The notes beneath the pieces were generated by a model, which saw only the letters and a program-made list of their open reading frames with translations, had not been told where the DNA came from and made no database searches. Source: Oxytricha trifallax (taxonomy: Eukaryota > Ciliophora > Spirotrichea > Sporadotrichida > Oxytrichidae). Taken from it: 64,000 nucleotides of DNA. The translations under genes and the position numbers were made by a program. Of this stretch, positions 25,223-36,319 are shown piece after piece (position 1 is the first letter of the stretch; each line of letters begins with the position of its first letter). Where the stretch lies: the NCBI GenBank assembly GCA_000711775.1, contig ARYC01002108.1, forward strand, positions 43,643 through 107,642. The letters are read 5' to 3'.

Positions 25223-25758
25223 TGCCAGATCCTAGACTCCTCGAGTCGTCTGCACGCTAAGAATTTCCCTGCATAGATGAGTCTACTGGCTTGAGTTCAG
25301 TTTCTACGTAATAGGGGGCAGGATGAAGGTACGCTCTGCATTCAAAAGTGAGAAAACGAAAACCATTGAAGCAAACGATAAGGATTACTCTCCCACACCG
25401 GGTTAGGGTGCTGAAGCTACCACAGCGAAAGGATAGGGATTACGCTTCCCAGCAGCGGTGGGATTGGTAAGCATTGGTAAGCGCTTTTCTCCATCTTCTG
25501 TCACTCAGTTGGATCTCACAAGCTCTGTCCCCAGGTACAAACTGTGGTGACATCTTGATTTTGGGAGAAGACTAGGTAATAGCGAGAATAGTTTTTTTTC
25601 GGAGTTTTCTACTTTATGACTGCCACTTCACGGAAGTTTGCCACGTCAACTCACTCAGATAAGTCTACGCCACGACTAAAATTGATGGTTTGATTTTAGT
25701 ATTAAACAGTAATATGTTAAAATTATTTGATTTTAAATCATTAATCATCATCATCATT
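25223..25758 (+). mobile_element. SINE-like retroposon, copy 2
   Basis: A 536-bp insert in element A, flanked by a perfect 11-bp duplication ATTTTAATTTA (25212-25222 and 25759-25769). The uninterrupted target is visible in the opposite arm of element A near 26415. It ends in (ATC)n (AATCATCATCATCATT). It shares sequence with copy 1 (3872-4534) and lacks part of its 5' region. Non-coding. Confidence 0.8.
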
Positions 25759-25780
25759 ATTTTAATTTATTAATCAAACA

Positions 25781-26400
25781 TGGAAATATCTGATTTTTGT
25801 TTTATACAACTTTTCCAATTCATTTCTATTTTAGGGCATCGATCTAGTTGTTGATGTGGTAATCCTTAGGATTTTTCATAAAATTTTCAGAGATATCTTC
25901 AGTGTATCTTCCTTAAAAAATAAAAAGTGCGGAGAGTATGGAGTTTTACAACAACAATAACAGTAGAAATAGCATCAATAGCACTAATAATCTAAATAAC
26001 AAGCATTATTAGGAGTCTGGGATTTTTTCAAAAACATTTAGTTTTTATTGAATCCATAGATGTGAGACCTAATATTGAAGATCACGATGATGAGATAATG
26101 TTGATGAAAACTATGAAAAAATCAGTGATGTAAAATTTTTAAATTTTCTAGAATTTCAACCAGACTCCTAATAATGCTTGTTATTTAGATTATTAGTGCT
26201 ATTGATGCTATTTCTACTGTTATTGTTGTTGTAAAACTCCATACTCTCCGCACTTTTTATTTTTTAAGGAAGATACACTGAAGATATCTCTGAAAATTTT
26301 ATGAAAAATCCTAAGGATTACCACATCAACAACTAGATCGATGCCCTAAAATAGAAATGAATTGGAAAAGTTGTATAAAACAAAAATCAGATATTTCCAT
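25781..26400. repeat. Inner palindrome of element A
   Basis: Arms 25781-26020 and 26160-26400 are nearly identical in inverted orientation (for example GGAGTCTGG at 26012 against CCAGACTCC at 26160) around a loop of about 140 bp. Confidence 0.85.
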
Positions 26401-26542
26401 GTTTGATTAATAAATTAAAATTAAATAAGCATATAGTTAAACTTAATTCAAATTAGTGACTGTATGATCTAAATTTATGTATTTTGATAATCAACATAAT
26501 TCTATTTGATTAACAATCTCCCCATTTTAATTATACTCGCTT

Positions 26543-26955
26543 AATATTGCTCAAGTATGATTGAATTGGGGAAATTAATTAAAAATAGAATCAAATTATT
26601 GACAATTTATTTTGTTCAAACATAGACAATTTGGGATTTGCTCGACAGGGAAGTCAAAATTTGCTGAACTTTACTATTGGTAGTACTATTTTATCGCATA
26701 TTAGGAGTAAGTTAACTCGACTTTAATTTTGAGTGATTTCTTTTGTATTATTTTGATGCTAAATTTAATGGATTTATCTAACTTCTACGATGCGATAAAA
26801 TAGTTGCACCAATAGTAAAGTTCAGCTAATTTTGAATTCTCTATCGAATCACCCCAAGATCGTAAAGTTTGGATTACTATAACTACCACTAATTTGATTT
26901 ATAATAAATTTATTTTTATTTAATTTCCCCAATTCAATTATACTTGAACAATATT
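26543..26955. repeat. Germline element B: palindromic MITE-like repeat
   Basis: Inverted ends AATATTGCTCAAGTATGATT (left) and the complement at about 26930-26955. It shares internal sequence with the palindrome at 22012-22440, including TTTTATCGCAT. It abuts element A head to tail. The terminal motif resembles those of elements A and the Rep-bearing element (GTATAATT...GGGGA). Confidence 0.7.
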
Positions 26956-27197
26956 AGGCAGGCTGTTTCTATTTTACTAAAAGTCTAAATCTGATTAATT
27001 TTAGGCATGAGGTTTGATCCTACGTCAACGCCTCCCACAGATTATTTTTTCGATTTATCTGTGGCTTCAAAGTTAAATAAAATATAGTTATAAACTATAA
27101 GTAATGTAATATAAATATATTTGGCAGTAGCAGAATTAATTTAATTCTTCATATTGTTTGTAATTATAATTAAACAATATCACTTTCAATTATCAAT

Positions 27198-27730
27198 TCA
27201 ACTAATTTTATTGGTATGTTTTTGAATAGACCAAAATAAATGCTAGATGCCCTCGTCCTTCTTTTATGTGCCGAACTTATCCAATAACTTTAAACCGCAG
27301 TCAGCTTTGTCTCTAGTCACACCCTCATCAATGATGAATTTAGGTTTCCTTATTAAAATGATTTGATACACACTTACATATAAAGCAAAGGAAATTTCTA
27401 ATTGCATAAAAATCTTTTCCTGATTGTTTTACCTTCATCATCTTCCTCATCTACTTATTGCTTCTCTTCTTCGCCATCTTGAAGCATTTCGTCCAGTGTG
27501 CGTTTATTTCTGATTTTTCTCCCGGCTGGAACGGAGATTACGTTTTAGTCAATGCGCAGACAGAATTTAGGTTTCTTCAACAATCCGGTGTCGTCTCCCA
27601 AGAATATTATATAGTTATTAGTAGAAATATAATAGAACTATTCCCCAAAATGAAAATATTAATGACGAGCGAATATTGTTCTATAATCTAACTCCTGATG
27701 AGTTGTTTCTTTTTCAGATGTCTTTTCCAT
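27198..27730 (-). CDS. Unidentified acidic/basic protein with an IES
   Basis: ATG at 27730 (complement), TGA at 27198-27200. Removing the IES at 27609-27677 joins TIF to LGDDTGLLKKPKFCLRID in frame. The next segment contains VISVPAGRKIRNKRTLDEML, then an acidic run EEDDE. A second insert (about 27345-27450) precedes PKFIIDEGVTRDKADCGLKL. It begins GTAAAA but its right end fits an AAA pointer better than a GT-AG intron in frame terms. No domain recognised; probably a small soluble protein. Confidence 0.55.
27609..27677 (-). other. IES with 7-bp pointer
   Basis: Direct repeats GAATATT at 27602-27608 and 27671-27677 (AATATTC on the coding strand). Excision of 69 bp makes the reading frame continuous. 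Confidence 0.7.
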
Positions 27731-27832
27731 ACTTATTCCATAAAACAAAACAAAACAACAATTTTAATTATGTTTTTGTTATAGATATAATATTTATTGA
27801 TTAAAGCTTTTTCTAATTATTAATTAATATTC

Positions 27833-29411
27833 CATTATTAAATTAGATTGATACTAAACGGAACGTGATTAGATGACACTAGTCCCCGACCATAAGTCAC
27901 TCAATCTAAGCGCCCCTCTTTATAGAGATAAGGCAGCCAACTCTCTCTAAGACTTAGCACAGTACAGCTAAGCAAAATTTGGACAAAACTCTGACTATTG
28001 GGAAACCGATAGCGAATCATCAGATGGATATTCATCCGATACGAACTCAGATATCGAATTCAGTGAATCCGACATAGAGTTGGACGACTACTACAATGCC
28101 AAACTTTAACACGGAAGACCATTCCATCAATAACAAACCTTCAACTGGTATGGAGTCTAACCTAAACACAAGAAAATACCTAGTGAGAAAAAGCTTTTTG
28201 ACTTACCCACTTTACATTGGAATGGACACAATTGGTATGTCCCTCCCCAACCAAATATCTCACTCAGAGACTCCGCCTATAACAAAGGGTAAAAATTCCA
28301 ACAAATCTTCAATAGTCTTCCACCTCAATATTTAATCAACCCACTTACAGCAAAGGGAAAGAAGATTATGGATTAACCCATTGAAGGTACTTAGTACAAA
28401 GAACATACTTCTAAAAACAATACCTAGAAACTCCTTTAACAAAACCCCAACTAATGGGAATTCAGAACTAGAGCTCCTCAATTCAATGAATAAATAGGGA
28501 GTGCGATAAAGAAGCCCTCATTCTTCAACACCAAAACATCACCTTAACTAGTACAGAATTAGCAAGATTCTCATGACACTATTTAATAGTTTAATAGTAG
28601 AAACCTAACAATCCTATACCTACTAAATAGACTACTCAGATATAAAAGGAATCACTCGAGCTTCACAACAAGATATGTGAAGAATCACCCAAAAAGTCAA
28701 ACAAGACATCTGAAGAGTCACCCAAGATAATAGATAAGTTAATAGAGGAATCACCCAAAAACCTACCAAATAGGGAAAACACTACTAAATAGGCTACAAA
28801 CTTGTCAGAATCTGGTCAGATTCTGACCAATAAAAAACTAAAACAATAGCCACAGTAGATGGAAGGGGAACAAATAATCAATATGGATGTCTACACCAAG
28901 CCATAAGAAGTTTAAACCAAACTACTACTAAGTAAATTCTAAGATTTCTACCCCAAAGAAATAAGATTTAAACTTTTATAAAGACTTATAGATGCCTAGG
29001 ATCAAAATAAGTTTCACAATTTTGAACCATGGGAAATCCAATTGATAAATTAACTCAGTCCTTTATATTAAGGAGAGTTATAATTAAGAAGTATATAAGA
29101 GAGAGAGTACTTCTCACCAACACTCTATTCAAGAGTAAATTTGAAAATTATTTCGTTGGAGAGCAATCTAGAGAACCCAAACCTCCTTAAGTGAATACAA
29201 GAAAGAGACAGAGAAAAGAACATAGAAAGAAGGAAGAGTGGCACAAGAGATTGACAGAGAAGAAAAAGAAAGATTTGTGAATTAAGTTAAAGTCCAAAAT
29301 TAACTGATATCATAATCACCAAATAAATTAAAAGGGCTAGACCCTTATATATATTGAAAAATATTAGCGATCGGGGGTCCCCAGAGACCTCAATGTGATC
29401 ATATTATTATT
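27833..29411 (+). mobile_element. Retroposon with an ORF1-like gene and (ATT)n tail
   Basis: A 1579-bp insert flanked by a 17-bp direct repeat ATTATTAATTAATATTC (27816-27832 and 29412-29428). It ends in an ATT repeat tail (29398-29411); part of the repeat overlaps the tail, leaving at least 12 informative bases. The first ATG (27873) lies 40 bases in, so the copy looks full length at the 5' end. No reverse transcriptase or endonuclease sequence is present, so it would depend on another element for mobility. Confidence 0.7.
27873..29280 (+). CDS. ORF1/Gag-like protein of the retroposon, broken by frame changes
   Basis: ATG 27873 opens 317 codons (TAR as Gln) to TGA 28824-28826. The N-terminal part is acidic and Ser/Asp-rich (ETDSESSDGYSSDTNSD), followed by a Trp/Pro-rich part (LHWNGHNWYVPPQP). 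Coding character moves to a second frame from about 28600, with repeated EESPK motifs, and to a third frame near 29090. That last part ends in a strongly basic tail (RKRQRKEHRKKEEW) at TGA 29278-29280. The acidic start and basic end suggest a nucleic-acid-binding structural protein, by analogy with retroelement ORF1/Gag. No zinc knuckle seen. Frame changes may be decay, indel errors, or a frameshift. Confidence 0.5.
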
Positions 29412-29469
29412 ATTATTAATTAATATTCTTTACTTTATATATAAAACACTCTTTCTCTACAGCGATTTA

Positions 29470-30824
29470 TTATATTGGGTATTTTCTATTGCAAAATGTA
29501 TTTGATATTATAAATTTGTTATAATTTAAATAAGTTGAGGAATAATGATCAATGAATGAGTTGTATTTGTATTTTAACACAATAACTCCTTCGTAGAGCA
29601 TATCCCCAGGTATATATCTTATGTGAGATATTTCATCAATTATTTTAATCCGATCAGTCAAAGAATAAAATTAATTTTGAAGTATTATAGTATTGGTACT
29701 GTTTTATTAATGAGATATCTTGAAACGATCCTATGATTACATTTAAGGTAAGTTGTTTGAGTACAAATTAATGCTTTGAGCTTTATCTCCGTAGTTTGAA
29801 TCCTTCTTATTGAGGAACTTGCCGAACTTCATGTTGTCGTGAGGATAGTAATCAGTGATTGGATCTGGGAACACCTTGGCTTCTGTGTATCTGAAGTTTA
29901 TATATCTCATATCCTTTTCGTCGTGAAGGAGATCTGGGTAGAGAGTGTCGTAGTACCAAGTATAATGCAAATGATCTTTGCCTTGGTAAACTTGTAATAC
30001 GTTTATGATGACCCAACTCATCAGCACAAATCGAATGAACTGAGCAGATAGATATGCATGGAATCATTTTAAAAGCATTTAAAGTTTAGTGATTCTTAAT
30101 CATACCATACATGATTCTTGTCATTCTGTAGAAGATATAGGTCCAGAAGGATGGTCTCAACAAGTAAAAGTATGATTAGACTGATCCAAGCAAGTTATAG
30201 TTGGGATGAGCAGAAAATGTGGCATAACTTTGAAGATTAGGGAAAGTGTTTGTGAATGCAACCAAGCCGTGCTGCATAAATCCTAGAGATGCGAACCAGA
30301 AAATTAAAATACTACTTATTAATAATGGAATTTATTTAATTGAAAATTGAATTAACTCTTGTAAAAACATTAATTAAATTAAAATAACAGAAGAGACCAA
30401 CTCTTGGGACGGTGTAAGCTCTCCAGTGTCAGTTCAAGTAATGCTCAAGTGTTTGATTGAAAACACCATAACGACTAAAATCAAGAAATTTAAGTACTTA
30501 TGATAGATGAATATTATTTATAGCACCAAACTAGATTATAAAATTAACATCAAACTATGTTTATTTTCAATTTCTCAGAAAATTTTCTTTAATTATTGAT
30601 AAAATGGCTTTGCATTCTCAATAATAGTTTATAAAATGCATATTAATTCATCTTACCCTCTAATGGTCTCTCTCTGAAATCGCCTGGCTCCTTAGGAGTC
30701 TTGTTCAAGTAATCTTTGGGTGAGCGAGCATAAGACTCAAAGAGTATAATTTATTGCTTTTAAAATGAACAATTTCTTAGAGCGAAGATAGTTTTCGTCC
30801 GAACCAAGCTGCGACATTTTGCAT
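29470..30824 (-). CDS. Unidentified, probably membrane protein (possibly mitochondrial)
   Basis: ATG at 30824 (complement). Segments in order: MQNVAAWFGRKLSS, then YARSPKDYLNKTPKEPGDFR, RYGVFNQTLEHYLN, FWFASLGFMQHGLVAFTNTF, and SYFYLLRPSFWTYIFYRMTR. A hydrophobic stretch around 30020 (FVLMSWVIINVLQV) leads to a Tyr/Asp-rich C-terminal part (FRYTEAKVFPDPITDYYPHD). Aromatic, hydrophobic helices next to soluble tails resemble ciliate-specific respiratory-chain accessory subunits, but this is only an impression. Inserts at about 30475-30656 and 30310-30380 look like IESs or introns. An in-frame TGA lies near 30436 and a frame change near 30070. The frame stays open past the likely end toward 29460. 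Confidence 0.5.
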
Positions 30825-31144
30825 ATTATTAATTATTAATTATAATATTCTGTTTTATAATTTTGTATATTTCATTTTACTTTTATAGTTCAACATCTTG
30901 ACTATTAATATTTTTCTTAAATTTTCCTCCTGAAAATGCACCTATATTAAGTGACTTTAAAGAGCAATTATCAGAATCTAAATACTAATCTAAAGTGATC
31001 CCTGTTTAAATGTATATTAGTCTATCTCTATATAAAAGATTTGTGTGCAGTTCAATCTAAACGTTAATCATTAATTAAATTTATCAACCAAATACTCACT
31101 AATCTTTCTAAAGATATTATTAGCAAGCAATCTAGCATACAAAA
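30825..31144. promoter_or_regulatory. Divergent intergenic region
   Basis: About 320 bp of AT-rich DNA between the starts of two divergent genes (30824 minus, 31145 plus), so it must hold both 5' regions. No specific motif can be defended. Confidence 0.4.
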
Positions 31145-34100
31145 ATGGAACAACAAACATAATCAATTCAAATCATTAAGAGTTAGTATATCAGAAGATA
31201 TAAAGAGAAAAAATTAAAAATAATGGGGATAAGATTTGATTAAAATTGGAAATTATTAAGTATAAATAGAGCCTTAGCGATAAGCGTCAATACAGACATC
31301 TTACGCTAGACAACGGCATGTAAGCAATCAAAACTATGATAGAATTTAGAATAAATATTACTTTAAATTTAAAGGGAATATTATTTACAAAATAAATTTG
31401 TCAATCTTAGTCTCAGATCCTGAAGCCGATAAATCAGCAGCTTCTTTGGACGTTAAAGTAGGTTGTTCATTAGATCCAAAATTCCTATATGGATCTGCTC
31501 ACTTCCTTGAGCGCATGTTGTTCATGGGAGCTGAAAAGTATCCATGTGAAAATGAATACACTCAGTTCATCAAGAATAATCAAATTCATTCTTTAATTTA
31601 TAATAGATTCATAAATAGAAGTAATATAATGTTTGAAGCGATAATGCATATACTTCACTTACCGACACCAACTACTAACTGGATTATTTTCAACCATATG
31701 TTTATGTTATATAGCTTAAAGTCATTAAATTAAAGGTTTAATTTCAAAAACTATTACTTTGACATATCTAACGAGGCATTTTCTGAAGCATTAGATAGAT
31801 TCTCTCATTTCTTCAAGAAACAACTTCTAGGTGAATCATCTGCTGAACGTGAAATGAAGGCTATTGATAGTGAGTTTAATCTTTAATATATATGTATATA
31901 TATAGGTTATAGTTTATTTAAAACAGATCAAATTATTGAGATACATAAATCAGTCATTGCAAAGTGATGCCATGGAGATTCTTCACTTTAATTCAAGATA
32001 ACGCTAACCCGGATAGTCTCCTACATAGATTAAACTGCGGAAATATGGAATATAATACTTCGTTAATTTATTATTGCTTCTCTGATTTCATATTACCACA
32101 CTTTAATGTAAATTAATTCAATAAATCTTTGAAGCAAGAAGGTATAAGAGAATCTCTTTTAGATTTCCACAAAAAATGGTACTCTTCAAGCATCATGCGT
32201 CTTTCAGTCGTCTCAAACAAGGACCTTGACACCCAAGAAAAATAAGTGCGTGAGCTCTTTGCTGAGGTACCTAACAAGGATGTTGTCGTACCTAATTTGG
32301 GAGATCCAGTACCATTGAAACCTGAAGATTTAGGAAACCTCTACAAGTTTGTACCCGTTAAGGATAAAGACATCATGACTGTTGCAAAATAAAAAAAATT
32401 AATTCAATTTAATTATTTAAATATGTTTATGATGATTTTTATGACTCATTATATTTTATTTCACATAATTATCCTTATATTGTTGATATATAAATTCTTT
32501 GTTTTTTTAATTGAAAAAAATATTGCTTGGGTTTACCCTACGTGTAGAAAGAGTACAAGACCAGACCCATACAATTTTGGTCTCACCTCTTAGGTCACGA
32601 GGGTGAAAACTCTTTACTCTCTTATCTCATTGCCGAAGGTCTCGCTATAGAGCTGAGCTCCTATGAAGATCATGAACTCTGTAGTTTCTAAACTTTTAAT
32701 GTTGACATTCAAACATTATTTTTTAAGTTAATGATGTTTAATTGTGTAAAACAAATTACACTCACGATTATATGATTACCCTCACCAAGAAAGGCATAGA
32801 AAATGTAAACAAAGTTATTGAAGCAGTATTCCAATATACCAAGATCTTGAAGGAGAGAGTGTCCAAGACTACATCTACCAGGAAATCAAGCGTATTGGTG
32901 AGATAAATTTTGAATATGCAGATAAGCAAGGCGCTTAAAAGGTATGATTATTTTTAATTTGATTATAACTAAAATTAATCAAATTTAAATAAAAGATTTC
33001 TGACAATTAAGGCAATATTTTATACAAATTTAAAAACCATATGCATTGAAATTAGCTAGCAGAATGCAATATTTTGAGGTAGAAAATTTAGAGTATATCT
33101 TGAGAAGTTAATATGGCATTTTGGAGTTAAATACGCCAAGACTGGAAGAAATCATTAATCAAATTTGGAATCATAATTATATTATCAATTATTATAACCA
33201 GATTGGATATGCATATTAGTATAATATTAATTCAGACATTTTACTTGTTCTTATTAGAAAATAATATTTTTTTAATCCAGCAAACGTGAAAATATTCATT
33301 AGATCAAAGACATTTGAAGCTGAATGCGATAGAGTTGAAACCTGGTACAAGACTAAATACGGTAGAACCCCTTTCTCAGAAGAACTCTTAAAATAAATGA
33401 CTTAACTAAATTCTCCACAGGGCAAGAAGAAGCACGACCTCCCACCTGTCAACAATCTCTTATTATAGTTTTACTAATTTAATTTTTAATGGAAGTAGTT
33501 ATACCATAGAACTTGGAGGTTCTCCCAGAACAACCACGAGATGCAGAGAAGCCAACTTTGATTTAAGATTGAGAGGATTGTTATTTGTGGTATCTAAAGG
33601 ATGATAAGTTCAAGAGACCAAAGGTCATGATAGATATGAAGATCTCCACAAACGATTGCAATAGATTTTTATAGAATATTGATATCGAAATATTAAAGTT
33701 ATTTTACTAATGCATGTATGGAAGAACTCCCTAAGGTAGAGTCTTCGTTGATATGTGGAACAGCATGGTGAAAGAATACTTGAGAGAATTCTACTATAGA
33801 GCTTCAGTTGCTGAAATGGACACTAGCACAAGTGCTTACCATGACAATATTAACATTCATTTCCATTTATTAGGTATAGTCATAAAATTTGAGATTGAAT
33901 TTGCCTTCCAAATTTCCACAGGAACTCTCTATTAATTTCTTTGCTTATATTTATATTATATTAAATTATATAAAATTATATTTAAATTCACTTGAAAGGT
34001 TACAACGATACCCTACCAACATTTGTCGAAGAGACTTTGAAAAGTATAAAGACCTTCAAGGCTTCACATCATGAATATATTTTCAACTAAGTTAAGCATA

Positions 34101-35870
34101 AACTCTTATAAGAGTAGTACAATTTCTACTATGAACCTTCATATAGACAAGGTATTGCCAATTTTGAAAATATTCTCATTCAAGGTGCTTATGAGAAACG
34201 TACTCTAAAATAAAAAAAACTGATTTTTATAGTATTTAAGCATTATCGCATTAAGTATAATCAAGTTCAATAAATTTATAGCAAACTATTTACTTTAAGA
34301 GCTCTATTGGAGAGAGTCAGTTTCTCAGACTTAGTTGAATTTTCTCAAAAATGGCTTATATCTGGCAGAACTCTGTGGTATGTAAGTTATAATTGCTTAA
34401 ATAAATTTCCTCCCCCCCTACTTACATAGATTATGGACTATATTCTAATTAAATGCAATGAAATGATTATTGAACGGAAACATCACCAAGGACATTACAA
34501 TTAAAATGGTTGAAAGATCAAGAGAAATCCTTGCTATGAGACCAGTCGATAAGGGACCTAGTTGACATTAGATGCGTTGCACTGCCTTCTAGAATTATAC
34601 AGCTACTTGTAGTCCTACTTGAAGATAAAACTAATGAAAATTCTTGCATGTTTTCTTACTTTGAAGCTGGCCTAGAAGGCAATGATCTCAGAAACAGACT
34701 TATTCATAAAGTCGTTATGCATTTAAATGACTAATAAATTAAAAATTAAACTTTTTTCTTTTCATATTTCAAAATTCTTATATAAAGCCTAATTAGAGGA
34801 ACTTCAATAAAAGAAAGAGATATGATATGGTTATATTATTTTTATGCTTAAAAAATTATTTAGATGCAATATATGGATGAGCCTAGTTTCAATATATTGC
34901 GTACCATTGAGTTACTCGGATATGTGGTGTATGCCAGATCCTCTCAGTATAATGATTACTTAAATTAAAATTAAAATGAGTAAATTTCAATAATTAATAA
35001 CTATATTTAAATTATTGTTATAAGATGTCATGGGTGCTTAAATTATTGTCTAATCTCCTCAATAGTGCTGTGAATACATAGTCAATAGTGTCAATATTAA
35101 AATATCAAATTCAATATCAATTATAAAAGCTTTTTTACTACTATTATTATATACTAACTAATTAAGCCTAGATTTGATTGTAATTACTTTTATGGGATTA
35201 AATGAATGTGTTCTTGAACGTTTAAAGAGAAAAAGTTCAAAACCTTAGTGATGAAGACTTCAAGACTCAAGTTGAGAATGTAATTTATAATAATAAAACT
35301 AAAATAAATTTCCTTCTTGTTTTTATATAAATATCCATAAATTATTTAAATTTCTAATAACAATTATGCTGAATTAAATGGTGGCAATTGCTGAGAAAGA
35401 CTACAACTTGACAAGAGTACACTCTAGATTTTGGAATGAAATAGCCACTCACAAGTACATCTTCGAGAGAAAGGAGAAGGAAATTGAGATTCTTAAGAAT
35501 TTGACCAAGGAGGAATTCCAGAAGCATTTTGAGCAACTGTTCTTCACCAACAGAAAGAGACTTGACTATGAGATGACTTCAGAGAAACATCACAACGATT
35601 ACAATTTATAAATAATGACTATTTATAAATCCAGGTTTTCTTTTAATGTGAATATCAATCATTAGCATAAGAGATCGTCATATTTCACTGAAAAAATATA
35701 AATTTAAATGCAATAAATTATAGTTAGAATGGAAGTTAAAGAATCTAGCATTATAGTTCGGTGGTGAATGCTAGAGAAACCAAGTGACCACTACTCTGAG
35801 CACATTTAAGTAGCAAATTCCACTTCATCCAGATAACTTCTAAGCTGATTACGCCAACTTCAAATTGTGA
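31145..35870 (+). CDS. M16-family (insulysin-like) metallopeptidase, IES-interrupted
   Basis: ATG 31145, TGA 35868-35870. Concatenating segments between pointers gives a protein collinear with insulin-degrading enzyme: KRQYRHLTLDNGM, HFLERMLFMG, the SSAEREMKAIDSE glutamate helix, WYSSSIM, FWSHLLGHEGENSLLSYL, SKTFEAECDRVETWY, LRTIELLGYVVYA and the C-terminal LHPDNF. Family members degrade short peptides. The zinc motif HxxEH is HxxER here (Arg codon CGC at 31512-31514), and the usual GG before NAYTS is absent, so peptidase activity is doubtful. The downstream Glu ligand is present. Frame breaks near 31970 and 32850 and a TGA near 33573 add to the picture of decay or sequencing error. At least nine IESs are visible. 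Confidence 0.85.
31191..31264 (+). other. IES 1 of the M16 gene, pointer AGTATA
   Basis: Pointer copies at 31185-31190 and 31259-31264. Excision gives KSQYKQSLSDKRQYR in frame, as in the family. Confidence 0.8.
31330..31406 (+). other. IES 2 of the M16 gene, pointer CAATC
   Basis: Pointer copies at 31325-31329 and 31402-31406. Excision gives DNGMQAILVSDPEADKSAA, matching the conserved N-terminal region. Confidence 0.85.
31582..31645 (+). other. IES 3 of the M16 gene, pointer ATAAT (tentative)
   Basis: ATAAT occurs on both sides (near 31576-31580 and 31641-31645). Joining gives FIKNNAYTS in frame but omits the family Gly-Gly, so the exact junction is uncertain. Confidence 0.5.
31675..31753 (+). 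other. IES 4 of the M16 gene, pointer AACTA
   Basis: Copies at 31670-31674 and 31749-31753. Excision gives TDTNYYFDISNEAF. Confidence 0.85.
31881..31950 (+). other. IES 5 of the M16 gene, pointer AAT
   Basis: Copies at 31878-31880 and 31948-31950. Excision gives AIDSEFNQSLQSDA. Confidence 0.8.
32046..32123 (+). other. IES 6 of the M16 gene, pointer AATA
   Basis: Copies at 32042-32045 and 32120-32123. Excision gives NCGNKSLKQEGIRESLLDF, matching the conserved GNK region. Confidence 0.8.
32392..32522 (+). other. IES 7 of the M16 gene, pointer AAAATA
   Basis: Copies at 32386-32391 and 32517-32522. The joined frame runs from DKDIMTVAK into LPYVQKEYKTRP. Confidence 0.65.
32716..32752 (+). other. 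IES 8 of the M16 gene, pointer AAACA
   Basis: Copies at 32711-32715 and 32748-32752. A very short IES, 37 bp. The joined frame runs FNVDIQTNYTHDYMITLTKK. Confidence 0.7.
33876..34000 (+). other. IES of the M16 gene, pointer AGGT
   Basis: Copies at 33872-33875 and 33997-34000. Excision gives NINIHFHLLGYNDTLPTF, which aligns without gap to the insulysin region before GYND. Confidence 0.85.
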
Positions 35871-36319
35871 AAATAACAGGAATTTTACAAGAAAAATAGT
35901 CTATGATGATAGAAAATAAAGTCTTATTATCCTATGTATTCTAAATAGTTATAAATTTTATATTAAAACATTCAAATTAATCAAATACTTAAAGATATGA
36001 TAATAACAAACATTTGAAATTAATATTACTTTATAAATTGTTTTTTAAACTTTAAATGTATAAATTTAAATTAATATAAAGCTAGTTAAATTTTAATAAA
36101 TTATTCTGAAAAGATTTAGAAATAATTCTTTTAAGTTCATATTTTTATTGAGGATGAAATCTCATTTAACTTTCATTTATATATATTTAATTTTAGAATG
36201 AAGTTACAATTAAATTTACTTGTGAATATCATCAATCTCGCTTTAAATTATCCATTGTATCGAAATTTCTTATAAATACCTTTACAAAGCGAAATAATTG
36301 GTTAATAAATTATATTAAT
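35871..36319. other. Intergenic, no gene seen
   Basis: AT-rich DNA between the convergent ends of the M16 gene and channel 2. No repeat or coding signal recognised. Confidence 0.5.

Larger units (their letters stand above)
25085..26547. mobile_element. Germline element A: TIR/foldback element, nested host of a SINE-like copy
   Basis: The left end (TTATTAAGCGAGTATAATTA, from 25087) and right end (complement, to 26547) are inverted copies over about 135 bp. After subtracting the nested insert at 25223-25758, the arms continue as inverted copies almost to the centre. A truncated relative starts at 47463. No transposase. The arms carry short Asn-rich protein-like stretches. Confidence 0.75.

Noticed and set aside
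31330-31406. Reading the inserts of the M16 gene as spliceosomal introns
   Set aside because: Ends are not GT-AG and the junctions instead share direct repeats; true GT-AG introns (35-44 nt) are seen elsewhere in the window.
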